Assembly: GCF_963681195.1 (NCBI RefSeq) | Contig: NZ_OY808998.1 | Coordinates: 434,001-498,000 of the forward strand | Origin: Vibrio sp. 16 | Lineage (GTDB): Bacteria; Pseudomonadota; Gammaproteobacteria; Enterobacterales; Vibrionaceae | Direction: 5' to 3' | Length of the DNA: 64,000 bases | Shown: piece by piece, positions 35,107 through 43,582 of the stretch | How positions within the stretch are numbered: position 1 is the first letter of the stretch | How the letters are laid out: each line of letters opens with the position of its first letter | The notes under the pieces: generated by a model | The model's input: only the letters and a program-made list of their open reading frames with translations | Databases searched by the model: none | Told to the model about the DNA's origin: nothing | Translations under genes and position numbers: made by a program

Positions 35107-36288
35107 TTAACTCCACTTAAGCATGCGTACTTCGTTGCCCTCTTCAGGCTTTCTTGGGATATTGAGCGACAACAACAAACTGACCATCGCCATCCCAGCA
35201 CCGATATAAAACACGGCAGAGGGAGAGATTAACCAAATAAATCCAAACGACACTGGGATGAATACCGCAGCAATATGGTTGATAGTAAACGACACACCCG
35301 CTGTAGAGGCCATGTCAGCAGGGTCGGCGATTTTTTGGAAATAGGTTTTAATCGCAAGGGCTAAGGCAAAGAATAGATGGTCGATAACATACAGCGCGGC
35401 CGCCCATTCTGCAGTTTGAACCATTGCGTATCCAACAAACACACCAATTAAGCCAACATACTCAAAAATCAGCGCTTTCCGCTCGCCCACTTGACCAATG
35501 AATTTACCAATTCTTTTTGCAAACAAGAAGTTAAATAGGTAGTTGATAAGAAACAGCAAGGTAATATCTGCAGCCGAATAGCCAAATTTTTCGACCATCA
35601 AAAACCCTGCAAAAACGGTGAAAATTTGTCGACGAGCACCACTCATAAAGGTTAATGCGTAGTAAAGCCAATATCGCTTGCGCAACACCAACTTTTTATT
35701 CTGAGGGACTTTCGACTGAAACTCGGGAAAGGCAAACGCCATCCAAACCACCAGCAAGAATCCGACCCCACCGAACGTTAAATAAACCCATTTGAAGTCC
35801 ATATGGAAGACTTCAAGGCAGAACCACAGAGCCCCATAAGTACACAGTGAGGCAAGCGCGCCTATCGATATAAACTTACCCAACATTTCCGGCGCTTCAT
35901 CTTTCGATAACCACTGAAGTGACAGCGATTGCTTGAGGGTTTCGAAGTAGTGGAATCCAATCGACATGAGTAAGGTCGTCATCAGCAAGCCAAATAGCGT
36001 GGGAAAGAATCCGGTAATCGCAGTGCCCAGAGTAAGCGCCGCAAGCGAGAGTAAAATAAAACGCTGCTCACGAATAAAAAGAAGGACGAACACGGCGGTA
36101 AACGCAAGGAAACCGGGGATTTCACGTACACTTTGCAACAAGCCAATATCGGCGCCATCAAAGCTCGCTTTTTCTATCACAAAGTTGTTTAGCAACGCCA
36201 TCCAGCTTGAGAAAGCGATAGGGACAACAATGGAAACCACCAACAGGAAGTTCTGCGGCGTTTTCCACGATGTGGATTCAGAGTTCAT
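35107..36288 (-). CDS. MFS transporter
   Basis: 393 residues with about twelve hydrophobic segments; loop 2-3 and the central charged loop (PEFQSKVPQNKKLVLRKRYW) fit the major facilitator layout. No substrate-specific motif recognised. First gene of a two-gene operon with a Gfo/Idh/MocA oxidoreductase; a 7-4-7 palindrome lies 30 bp upstream of the start, so it is probably controlled by a specific repressor not encoded next to it. Confidence 0.85.
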   Translation of the reverse strand: MNSESTSWKTPQNFLLVVSIVVPIAFSSWMALLNNFVIEKASFDGADIGLLQSVREIPGFLAFTAVFVLLFIREQRFILLSLAALTLGTAITGFFPTLFGLLMTTLLMSIGFHYFETLKQSLSLQWLSKDEAPEMLGKFISIGALASLCTYGALWFCLEVFHMDFKWVYLTFGGVGFLLVVWMAFAFPEFQSKVPQNKKLVLRKRYWLYYALTFMSGARRQIFTVFAGFLMVEKFGYSAADITLLFLINYLFNFLFAKRIGKFIGQVGERKALIFEYVGLIGVFVGYAMVQTAEWAAALYVIDHLFFALALAIKTYFQKIADPADMASTAGVSFTINHIAAVFIPVSFGFIWLISPSAVFYIGAGMAMVSLLLSLNIPRKPEEGNEVRMLKWS

Positions 36289-36317
36289 AAATCATCCTTG
36301 GTTTGAAGAATCGCTCC

Positions 36318-36335
36318 GAAACGAATACTCGTTTC
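36318..36335. promoter_or_regulatory. Operator-like palindrome upstream of the MFS/oxidoreductase operon
   Basis: GAAACGA-ATAC-TCGTTTC, a perfect 7-bp inverted repeat with 4-base spacer. Half-sites resemble LacI/GalR-type half-sites (GAAACG) but without the central CG; the regulator is unknown. Confidence 0.5.
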
Positions 36336-36489
36336 CAAACATTCAGAGTCATAGGTTTTGATGCGCCATTCAATATGGAATAAAGTGCGCAACCTCAGCG
36401 AACTCTAACACGTTATTCTCGTTTCTTCTGCTCAAATGTCACGTCTAAGGTCTCTCAAAGCAGAATCCATTCATATCTTCAAGAGCACT

Positions 36490-36533
36490 AAAAAAGACAC
36501 CTCCAATAGGCTTTGCAACCTAAGTGGAGGTGT
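36490..36533 (-). terminator. Terminator of the tricorn-like protease gene
   Basis: Nine-bp stem ACACCTCCA / TGGAGGTGT (36497-36505 with 36525-36533), followed on the minus strand by six U. It lies 28 bp past the stop. Confidence 0.88.
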
Positions 36534-36561
36534 TCATTGGTGAAGTGCTATTGGTTATTGC

Positions 36562-39500
36562 TTATTGCTTATCGAGCTGCTTTAACATGGCCTCCACTGC
36601 GACTTCAAGTTGTCGATCTTTGTTCTTGGCGACATCTTCTGGCGATTTGTAGACCAAGATGTCAGGGACAATTTCTTGGTTTTCAAACCAATTGCCGTTG
36701 TCATCTTTGAAGCCTAACTGTGGCACACCATAGTTGATCCGAGACTCTTGCAGGCTTGGCCAAATTACCGCCGTCCCCGTCCCTGGTACGCGCTCGCCGA
36801 CTAACATTCCTAGCCCCTCTCGCTTATAGAAGAATGGCGTGATAGAACCATCAGAGTAGCTGTTCGCATCGGCAATCATAATGCTTGGTTTTGCCCAGCG
36901 TCTTTCTGGGAATGACGTCAATTTATACCCATCACGAGTTTCAATCGAGCTGTGACGTACACCAGAAAGCACCTCCATCAATTGACTAGTCAGGTTGCCG
37001 CCCATATTAAAGCGCACATCCACAACCACCGCTTCCTTGTCGCGGTACTTGCCAAACAGATCATTCTGCATTCGCTCAAAGCTATCTGGCCCCATTTCAG
37101 CTAAGTGGACATAGCCAAGTCGACCATTCGACAGTTTTTCCGTCAGCGCTTGACGCTCCTCAACCCACGCATCATAAGCCAGTTGCCCTTCTTGCCAAAC
37201 GCTAATTGGAACAAGCTTAAAGTCTTGAGCTGATTCATCACCCGGCTTCAATACATTGAGTTTGGTGACACGCCCCTGCTTAAAGTTGAGGTGGGAGTAA
37301 ATGTCTTGATTTGGCGCAATCTCTACCCTATCTACAGAGTAAATAATACTGCCCGCTTTGATTGGAGACTGGTAGGTATCCGCAGGACCGCCTGCCAATA
37401 CCGCTTTTACTCGCACGCCTTTGCCTCGGTAATTGTGATCATAAAACAGACCGAGCGAAGACGGCTCTTCCCAAGTACTTAGCGAATCATCAAACTGGGA
37501 GCCCGTATGAGAGGCGTTCAATTCACCGGCAAGCTCGCTCAGTAGCTCAGCAAAATCAATGTAGTTGTGAATACCCGGAAGCTGCTGTTTGTACAACTCA
37601 CCATACTTATCCCAATCAACACCGTGCATGTTCGGGTCGTAGAACTTCACTTTGGTCAACTGCCACACATGGTCAAACATGGCGCCAACTTCGGCTGAAA
37701 AGTCGTAATTGGCCTGTGCTGCGTAGTCAATGTATTCGCTCTCGGCTGTCACAACATTGAGCTTCTCGATGCCTTGATCGCCAATGATCACCAAGGTTTC
37801 ATCATCGGGTGCCATGGCAGCAGCGCGAACGTCGTAGTAACTGCGAGTGAACAGAGGTGTGCGCTCTCCGGTTGTTAGATCAATCTCAAAGATTTCCGCA
37901 TTATCCCCTTCAGCACTGATGACCACCATATACTGATTGTTTGCCGATAAGTGAGTGAACATCGGTGACGTCGAGTAAGCAGTGACGCGCTCAGTTCGAT
38001 ATTTCAGCCCCTTCTCTTCAATGATGCTTGGCTCAGGTGGCGAGTTTTCAGCATCACTCTCTTGGTTTGCTGCAATCTCTTCATCAAGCCAACGCTGTTC
38101 ATCGGTCTTATTGGCATTAAACTGCGCTTGCTGGTTTAAGTAAGTGATGTAGATATCTTGCTGCTGGGCGAAGCCATCAATGCCATAAGTAGAATTGGCG
38201 TTACTCAACCAATACACCGCTTGGCCATCTTGGGAGAATTTCGGGCGATTTTGGGTAAACCCGCTCTTAGTGATATTGATTGGCGCTTCACTGCCATCGG
38301 CTTTGATCAGAACAACGTCACTGTCTAACTCAGAGTTGTTGCGCGTCGCCACATATTCACTATCTGGGGACCAGCTGTAAGACAAATCCCCATCCATGTA
38401 GGAATAGAGCGCTTGATTGTCCAATAAGGTGTACGTTGCATCTTGCTCAAGATCGTACACTTTCAGCGTATTACGATCTTCTCGATACAACACGCGCTTA
38501 CCATTCGGTGAATAGAGCGGTTGGAACTCATCGACTGGTTTATCAGACAATTGCTCTTCGACAATATCATACGATGTCGAGAAGCTTTTCCCCGTGTCAT
38601 TCACATAACTTTGGAATACATCCCAGTTACCGTTTCGCTCCGACGCATACATGATGGAGTAGCCGTCGTTTGAAAATGAGATGTCTCTCTCTGCCGCTGG
38701 TGTGTCGGTAATTCGTTTCGTCATGCCAGATAATAGCGACACAACGTACACATCTCCACGGGCAACAATCGCCACTTCAGGCGCGTATGGTGAGACCGCG
38801 ATTTCCGTCGCTTCATGATTCAAAGTCACAAAGCGTCGTCCCTGATTTAGCGAGGTTTGACGAATAAACACATCAACAGGCTCTGCGTTTGCCTGCTCTG
38901 CTTTCTTAAGCCAGATTTGGCCATTGTAACCGTAGGCGAGATCACCGCTTAAACTCGCACTGAGGAAACGAACAGGTAAGGTGTCATGGTTGGTGATTTG
39001 CTCTGGCTCGGCGCCATCCTCCATGCGCTTTTTCCACACATTGAATGACCCAGAACGTTCAGACAAATAGTAAAAGCTTGAGTCATCACTCGCCCAAACG
39101 GCATTTCTGTCTTCGCCGCGAAACGAAGTGAGTTTACGATGCTGCTTCGTTTGCGTGTCATAACGCCAAATGTCACGAGTAGCGTCTGAAACTGCTCGCT
39201 TTCGCCACTCTTGCTCAAATGAAGGCTCATCCGTATAGAGATATGCGGTGCCATCCGGCTTCATTGACAACGCACTCACTGGATTTGATAACAGCAGCTT
39301 CTCGCGTCCACCTTCGCTTGATACGGAATACAAGCGCTTGCTGCTATTGCCCATAAAGCCGTTATTTAGCGTTGCGTCACTGTCACCAAGTCGTCTTGAA
39401 CTGAACAACACCTCTGAACCATCAGAACTAAATTCGTATGGCACGTCGGCGCTTGAGTGATAGGTCAACCTTTTCGCTTGTCCACCAGTAACGGGCACGA

Positions 39501-39804
39501 TGAACACATCACCAGAACCAAACCGTTTCGATTGAAACGCAATCGACTGACCATCAGGAGACCAAACCGGGTGATCGCTATACACATCACTCCCGGTCAA
39601 TGGCGTCGCTTCTCCCCCGTTCGCGCTGATAAGCCATATCTGCCCAGCATAGGTAAACGCGATCTTTTCGCCGTCTGGAGACATCGCGATATCTCTTAAC
39701 CATTTAGGGCTCGTATTTTGAATGTCTGAAGCAGTGGCAACATTGGGTAATGCAAGTAACAAAGAGAGCGCAAGCAGGCCCTTTCTACGACTGAAGCGTA
39801 ACAT
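36562..39804 (-). CDS. Tricorn-like S41 peptidase
   Basis: 1080 residues with a signal peptide (MLRFSRRKGLLALSLLLALPNVATA). N-terminal beta-propeller of WD40-like/TolB-like repeats (MSPDGEKIAFTYAGQIWLI, WSPDGQSIAFQSKRFGSGDVFIVP and so on), a second propeller, a PDZ-like region (about 800-870, GLFYDHNYRGKGVRVKAVLAGGPAD), and a C-terminal S41 core (VVVDVRFNMGGNLTSQL; NSYSDGSITPFFYKR with the probable catalytic Ser before Asp-Gly). This order is that of tricorn protease, a giant archaeal oligopeptide processor; bacterial exported versions are common in marine gammaproteobacteria. Periplasmic or outer-membrane-associated peptide degradation is the likely role. Confidence 0.9.
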   Translation of the reverse strand: MLRFSRRKGLLALSLLLALPNVATASDIQNTSPKWLRDIAMSPDGEKIAFTYAGQIWLISANGGEATPLTGSDVYSDHPVWSPDGQSIAFQSKRFGSGDVFIVPVTGGQAKRLTYHSSADVPYEFSSDGSEVLFSSRRLGDSDATLNNGFMGNSSKRLYSVSSEGGREKLLLSNPVSALSMKPDGTAYLYTDEPSFEQEWRKRAVSDATRDIWRYDTQTKQHRKLTSFRGEDRNAVWASDDSSFYYLSERSGSFNVWKKRMEDGAEPEQITNHDTLPVRFLSASLSGDLAYGYNGQIWLKKAEQANAEPVDVFIRQTSLNQGRRFVTLNHEATEIAVSPYAPEVAIVARGDVYVVSLLSGMTKRITDTPAAERDISFSNDGYSIMYASERNGNWDVFQSYVNDTGKSFSTSYDIVEEQLSDKPVDEFQPLYSPNGKRVLYREDRNTLKVYDLEQDATYTLLDNQALYSYMDGDLSYSWSPDSEYVATRNNSELDSDVVLIKADGSEAPINITKSGFTQNRPKFSQDGQAVYWLSNANSTYGIDGFAQQQDIYITYLNQQAQFNANKTDEQRWLDEEIAANQESDAENSPPEPSIIEEKGLKYRTERVTAYSTSPMFTHLSANNQYMVVISAEGDNAEIFEIDLTTGERTPLFTRSYYDVRAAAMAPDDETLVIIGDQGIEKLNVVTAESEYIDYAAQANYDFSAEVGAMFDHVWQLTKVKFYDPNMHGVDWDKYGELYKQQLPGIHNYIDFAELLSELAGELNASHTGSQFDDSLSTWEEPSSLGLFYDHNYRGKGVRVKAVLAGGPADTYQSPIKAGSIIYSVDRVEIAPNQDIYSHLNFKQGRVTKLNVLKPGDESAQDFKLVPISVWQEGQLAYDAWVEERQALTEKLSNGRLGYVHLAEMGPDSFERMQNDLFGKYRDKEAVVVDVRFNMGGNLTSQLMEVLSGVRHSSIETRDGYKLTSFPERRWAKPSIMIADANSYSDGSITPFFYKREGLGMLVGERVPGTGTAVIWPSLQESRINYGVPQLGFKDDNGNWFENQEIVPDILVYKSPEDVAKNKDRQLEVAVEAMLKQLDKQ

Positions 39805-39839
39805 AATGTTCCTTTATTATTATTTTTAAAAGATAATTA

Positions 39840-39858
39840 CTTATCGTAGTACGATAAG
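39840..39858. promoter_or_regulatory. 19-bp perfect palindrome upstream of the tricorn-like gene
   Basis: CTTATCGTA-G-TACGATAAG, a perfect 9-1-9 inverted repeat 36-54 bp before the start of the protease gene, in its 5' untranslated or promoter region. Candidate operator; the regulator is unknown. On the plus strand it is followed by TTTTT, but no gene ends there. Confidence 0.55.
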
Positions 39859-40071
39859 TTTTTAATGACAACGATTAATTGAAAAATAGCATGGATTAAT
39901 TAATACAAATAAGCCTTCTTAATGTACGACATAAGTCAAAAGAGTGCATATCTGAGCACCTTGAGAAGCCCGTCTCAATTAGAGCATTCGTTCTGTAACG
40001 CTATGTAAGGTATCCGTACAAAAACATATAAAACGTATAGAATTCTTCCTTATAAAAACGTCGGTGGCTCT

Positions 40072-40299
40072 ATGAAAAGAATAATTGTTGTGTGTATTGC
40101 AGTGGCGGTGTTGGGTAGCATGGCTAACTCATCAACCACGACGAACAAAAAGATACTCCACTTAAAGCATGATGGTGAAGTTTACGTCTTCGATCGCGAG
40201 GAGTACGCGATGCTTCAATGTCAGTATGTTCTGGATGAAAAAACCTGTAACGAGCTTGAAGTATATTATGCTGAAATGGAATCTACGCCGGAGCAATAA
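40072..40299 (+). CDS. Small secreted protein of unknown function
   Basis: 75 residues: MKRIIVVCIAVAVLGSMANS is a Sec signal, then a ~55-residue mature protein (KKILHLKHDGEVYVFDREEYAMLQCQYVLDEKTCNELEVYY) with two cysteines 10 residues apart, probably a disulphide. No family recognised. Standard Vibrio codon use and a plausible upstream ribosome site support a real gene. Confidence 0.6.
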   Translation: MKRIIVVCIAVAVLGSMANSSTTTNKKILHLKHDGEVYVFDREEYAMLQCQYVLDEKTCNELEVYYAEMESTPEQ

Positions 40300-40502
40300 G
40301 TACTAAACGCAAGGCTTAATGCGTTTACTCTCCTCCAGCTAAACGTTTTTCATAATTTGGAAAACAAAAACTAGCGATCTATTTTTCGCTGCTTTACCCC
40401 CAATAACTGTCCGTATTTGTGGGGCACGTACTTGGTTATACTCAGCCCGAAATTAAACAAAAAGCTCTGAATTTACGATTCAGCTCGCTTACAGGAATGA
40501 AT

Positions 40503-41483
40503 ATGACGAATTACGTAGTGTGCGCACTGTACAAGTTTGTGCGACTTGAAGATTATGTTGACCTTCGCCCCGCTCTAAAAACGTTAATGGATGAAAACGA
40601 CATCCGTGGGACGTTACTTTTAGCAAATGAGGGCATCAATGGCACTGTGGCCTCCACTCGAGAGGGGATCGACGCTCTGCTTGCTTGGTTTAAGCAAGAT
40701 CCTCGCTTGGCGGATATTGTTTACAAAGAATCATTTGAAGCCAATCAGCCGTTCAATCGCAGTAAAGTTAAGCTGAAAAAAGAAATTGTGACGTTAGGTG
40801 TCGAAGGTATCGACCCTCGCCATGTGGTTGGCACGTACGTAAAGCCGAGCGAATGGAACGACTTGATCTCCGACCCTGAGGTATTTGTTGTCGATACTCG
40901 CAACGACTACGAAATTGAGATTGGCACATTCAAGCATGCCGTAAACCCAAAAACAGACACCTTCCGAGAGTTCCCTGACTACGTTGCTCAGAACATGGAC
41001 CCAGCAAAACATAAAAAGGTGGCGATGTTCTGTACGGGCGGCATCCGCTGTGAGAAGTCCACGGCCTATATGAAAGAGCAAGGTTTTGAAGAGGTTTACC
41101 ATCTTGAAGGTGGGATACTCAAATACCTTGAGGAAGTGCCAGAAGAAGAGAGCTTGTGGGAAGGTGATTGTTACGTCTTTGACGGACGGGTCGCGGTAGA
41201 CCACAAACTAGAGAAAAGCGGTTACGAGATGTGCAACGCGTGTCGCTTACCGATAACGCAAGAAGACATGGCCTCTGAAGCCTACGAAAAAGGCGTCAGC
41301 TGCCCGAAATGTGTCGATAAACACACTGATGAACAAAAAGCACGTTTTCGCGAGCGCGAGCGCCAAGTTCAGTTAGCGAAAGCACGCGGCGAAGTGCATG
41401 TTGGTGGCGAAGCGGATCAAGTGATCGCTCAAAGACGCAAAGAGAAACTTGAGCGCAAAGCCGCACAACGTAAATCGAAATAA
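40503..41483 (+). CDS. trhO: tRNA uridine(34) hydroxylase TrhO (rhodanese family)
   Basis: 326 residues from the ATG at 40503; CAGGA 6 nt upstream selects it over 40497 and the far upstream 40419. N-terminal acylphosphatase-like region ([17 protein letters not shown]), central rhodanese domain with the active loop [11 protein letters not shown] (Cys177-Cys183), C-terminal zinc-like cysteines (CNACRLP, CPKC). TrhO (YceA) forms 5-hydroxyuridine at the wobble base of certain tRNAs using oxygen. It is usually single-copy and constitutive; the terminator follows at once. Confidence 0.93.
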   Translation: MTNYVVCALYKFVRLEDYVDLRPALKTLMDENDIRGTLLLANEGINGTVASTREGIDALLAWFKQDPRLADIVYKESFEANQPFNRSKVKLKKEIVTLGVEGIDPRHVVGTYVKPSEWNDLISDPEVFVVDTRNDYEIEIGTFKHAVNPKTDTFREFPDYVAQNMDPAKHKKVAMFCTGGIRCEKSTAYMKEQGFEEVYHLEGGILKYLEEVPEEESLWEGDCYVFDGRVAVDHKLEKSGYEMCNACRLPITQEDMASEAYEKGVSCPKCVDKHTDEQKARFRERERQVQLAKARGEVHVGGEADQVIAQRRKEKLERKAAQRKSK

Positions 41484-41516
41484 AGTTGTACCCAAACAAC
41501 ATCACTATTTAGCGTA

Positions 41517-41540
41517 AAAGGGAGCCTCGCTCCCTTAATT
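41517..41540 (+). terminator. trhO terminator
   Basis: AAGGGAGC / GCTCCCTT stem with 3-base loop, 34 bp after the stop; the T run is weak (AATTT). Confidence 0.75.
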
Positions 41541-41702
41541 TCCTTCTGAAAACCTCATTATCCAATGCGCTCCCCCTCCCACAGATACCTTATCGTTATA
41601 AATAACAATTATTCACTGAAAATTTATTTTTAAACAATACTTTAACAATTCATTTTTTCCAGTTATGGTTGAGCGATGTTTAACCCGTCGTGAGATAACA
41701 TT

Positions 41703-42194
41703 ATGGAAATATTGATCCGTCCTACGCTTGTCAATGATGCTGCAGCAATTTGTGACATTTACTCGCAACCGAGCGCTCAAAGAGAGACGCTGCAACTGCC
41801 AAAACCATCGGTTGCCATGTGGACCCAACGACTGGAAAACATCCCCGCTGGCGTATACAGCTTTGTTGCTGAAGTTGATGGAAAAGTGGTAGGAAACATT
41901 GGTTTTGAGCACAATCAACGCCCTAGAATTAGCCACTGTGCCACTTTTGGTCTGGGGGTTCACGATGAGTATCAAGGCATTGGGGTTGGCAGTAAACTTA
42001 TCGAAACGGTACTCGACCTTGCCGACAACTGGTTACAAGTAAAGCGAATCCAAATTGAAGTCAACACAGACAATGAAAAAGCGATTGCCTGCTATAAGAA
42101 GTTTGGCTTTGAGATAGAAGGAGAAGCAAAAGCACGCTCATTCCGCGATGGAGAGTACATCGACACTTACTACATGGCGCGTTTACGCTTCTAA
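41703..42194 (+). CDS. GNAT acetyltransferase, YhhY/AaaT type
   Basis: 163 residues, GNAT fold with acetyl-CoA motif GVHDEYQGIGVGSKLIETVLD (about 93-113) and the C-terminal IEVNTDNEKAIACYKKFGFEIEGEAKARSFRDGEYIDTYYMARL in parts. Nearly the whole length can be aligned by eye to E. coli YhhY (AaaT), which N-acetylates some L-amino acids, including phenylalanine and methionine. Alone between two terminators. Confidence in the substrate is lower than in the family. Confidence 0.85.
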   Translation: MEILIRPTLVNDAAAICDIYSQPSAQRETLQLPKPSVAMWTQRLENIPAGVYSFVAEVDGKVVGNIGFEHNQRPRISHCATFGLGVHDEYQGIGVGSKLIETVLDLADNWLQVKRIQIEVNTDNEKAIACYKKFGFEIEGEAKARSFRDGEYIDTYYMARLRF

Positions 42195-42200
42195 ATACAA

Positions 42201-42237
42201 AACACCAACCTAGACAATTGCGGTTTAGGTTGGTGTT
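42201..42237. terminator. Terminator between convergent genes
   Basis: Twelve-bp stem (42201-42212 with 42226-42237), 13-base loop; lies between the acetyltransferase and the leftward membrane-protein gene. The T run is short. Confidence 0.7.
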
Positions 42238-42242
42238 CGCGA

Positions 42243-42902
42243 TTAGTTTATAAGCTGAGTAGCGATCTCAACAAAAGCGGTTAATCTGTCATCTTTACCG
42301 CTAGAAGCACAATGGTATCGATAGTAATAGTGACTTCCTTTGGCAGAATAACGCTTATAATTTTCTTCAACTTCTAGCTCATACATATTTGCCCTACCTT
42401 CCGCGTAGTGAATGTTTTGATAAAAACTCGCGTTATCTTCGTCTCGCATTGACAGAATAACCCCAGAAGTTGGCATAGGGTGGAGCCATTTTACTGCGTA
42501 TCGGTGGCATTTCTGCTCAGAAATTGGCGCAGAAAATAACGTATTCCATTGTGTACGTCCGACTTCAATACTGTACTTACCATAAATGGAGTTTTCGAGC
42601 CTAAGTATCCCTGATGCTTTAGCTGGCTTACCCGCCTTAAAGACACCATCGCTCCAACGAACAAAGAGACGACCTCCCAATGAGCGTAAATCAATATGCG
42701 CTTCAGGCAAAAGCGTTAAGTCAGCAATTGATACCTCTTTGTTGCTTAAATTATGCAGCGAAAACGAACCATCAAACTCTTCCTTCTCAAACCGCTCTAA
42801 TATATTAACCGGAGCACCGGAAAACGCTAGAATCGCGAATATGGCGTACACAATGGTCGCCACCAAAGCGATAAATGCCACAACGGCGATCGTACTCTTC
42901 AT
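42243..42902 (-). CDS. Membrane-anchored protein of unknown function
   Basis: 219 residues from the ATG at 42902 (AGGA 10 nt upstream); the extension to 42968 runs through a terminator hairpin. One N-terminal membrane anchor (MKSTIAVVAFIALVATIVYAIFAILAF), then a ~190-residue soluble beta-rich domain with two cysteines, probably periplasmic. No family recognised. It lies downstream of the VWA/dockerin-like and cohesin-like genes but beyond their terminator, so it may work with them or not. Confidence 0.6.
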   Translation of the reverse strand: MKSTIAVVAFIALVATIVYAIFAILAFSGAPVNILERFEKEEFDGSFSLHNLSNKEVSIADLTLLPEAHIDLRSLGGRLFVRWSDGVFKAGKPAKASGILRLENSIYGKYSIEVGRTQWNTLFSAPISEQKCHRYAVKWLHPMPTSGVILSMRDEDNASFYQNIHYAEGRANMYELEVEENYKRYSAKGSHYYYRYHCASSGKDDRLTAFVEIATQLIN

Positions 42903-42924
42903 AGTTGGCGCTTCCTGTTGAATA

Positions 42925-42964
42925 AAGAAAATCGGATACACCCAGCATAACTGAGTGTATCCGA
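42925..42964 (-). terminator. Terminator after the cohesin-like lipoprotein gene
   Basis: A 10-bp stem (42932-42941 with 42955-42964), extended inward by a few pairs, followed by TTTTCTTT on the minus strand. It separates the VWA/cohesin-like pair from the membrane-anchored protein gene. Confidence 0.82.
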
Positions 42965-43005
42965 CCAATCAGCTAGTCATCACTGCCTAGGCGTTATGTC
43001 CGAGG

Positions 43006-43521
43006 CTAGTTAATTGACACTGGCACTAAACTTCCGTCTGATGCGACAAGCTTAACACCTGCCAAAGCAACATTGCCGGAACCTGTCGTACTTATTGTGG
43101 TCAATATTCCTTCTGTTGCTCCCGCGTCGAGCCCTATAAAGCCTCCATCTTTCACGGAAGAGATAGAGACACCATCAGCAAGAAGAAAGCTAATCTCATA
43201 ACCTCTGACACTTTTTCCGTCACGGATGTCCACTTGACCCGTGCTTACGTCAAAACTCACTTTAGCCAATGGTGATGGCGCTCCATCTTCTGTCGCTGAC
43301 GCCTCAAACGTTGCCGCCGCAACCGTCGCATAACTTCCATCAACTTTAGGCCCAAAACTGCTAATTGCTTTAGTTGGAGAAGCTCCCGGAGTGCTTGGTG
43401 TCGGTGTTGCCGCTGAGCCATCGCTTCCGCTATCACTTCCACCACCGCCGCCTCCACACGCGGCAAGCAGCACAGTAAGAATGATGGGAGAAACAATATT
43501 TTTAATTAAAAACGGTTTCAT
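43006..43521 (-). CDS. Lipoprotein with cohesin-like domain
   Basis: 171 residues. Signal peptide and lipobox LLAAC (Cys22), then GGGGGG and a Ser/Thr/Pro linker to about residue 55, as in surface lipoproteins. The remaining ~115 residues are predicted beta-sandwich (ATVAAATFEASATEDG, LAKVSFDVSTGQVDIRDGK, VRGYEISFLLADGVSISSV) ending in SGNVALAGVKLVASDGSLVPVSI, which is like the closing strands of cohesin domains (hydrophobic - L-A-DG - hydrophobic). I assign it cohesin-like by eye only. It lies 61 bp after a gene whose protein ends in a dockerin-like module, which strengthens the assignment. Confidence 0.6.
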   Translation of the reverse strand: MKPFLIKNIVSPIILTVLLAACGGGGGGSDSGSDGSAATPTPSTPGASPTKAISSFGPKVDGSYATVAAATFEASATEDGAPSPLAKVSFDVSTGQVDIRDGKSVRGYEISFLLADGVSISSVKDGGFIGLDAGATEGILTTISTTGSGNVALAGVKLVASDGSLVPVSIN

Positions 43522-43582
43522 CTAAGTAATCCTTATTCTAATTCCATGTCGAGAACTGATTTTCAGCAATACGACTCAACTA

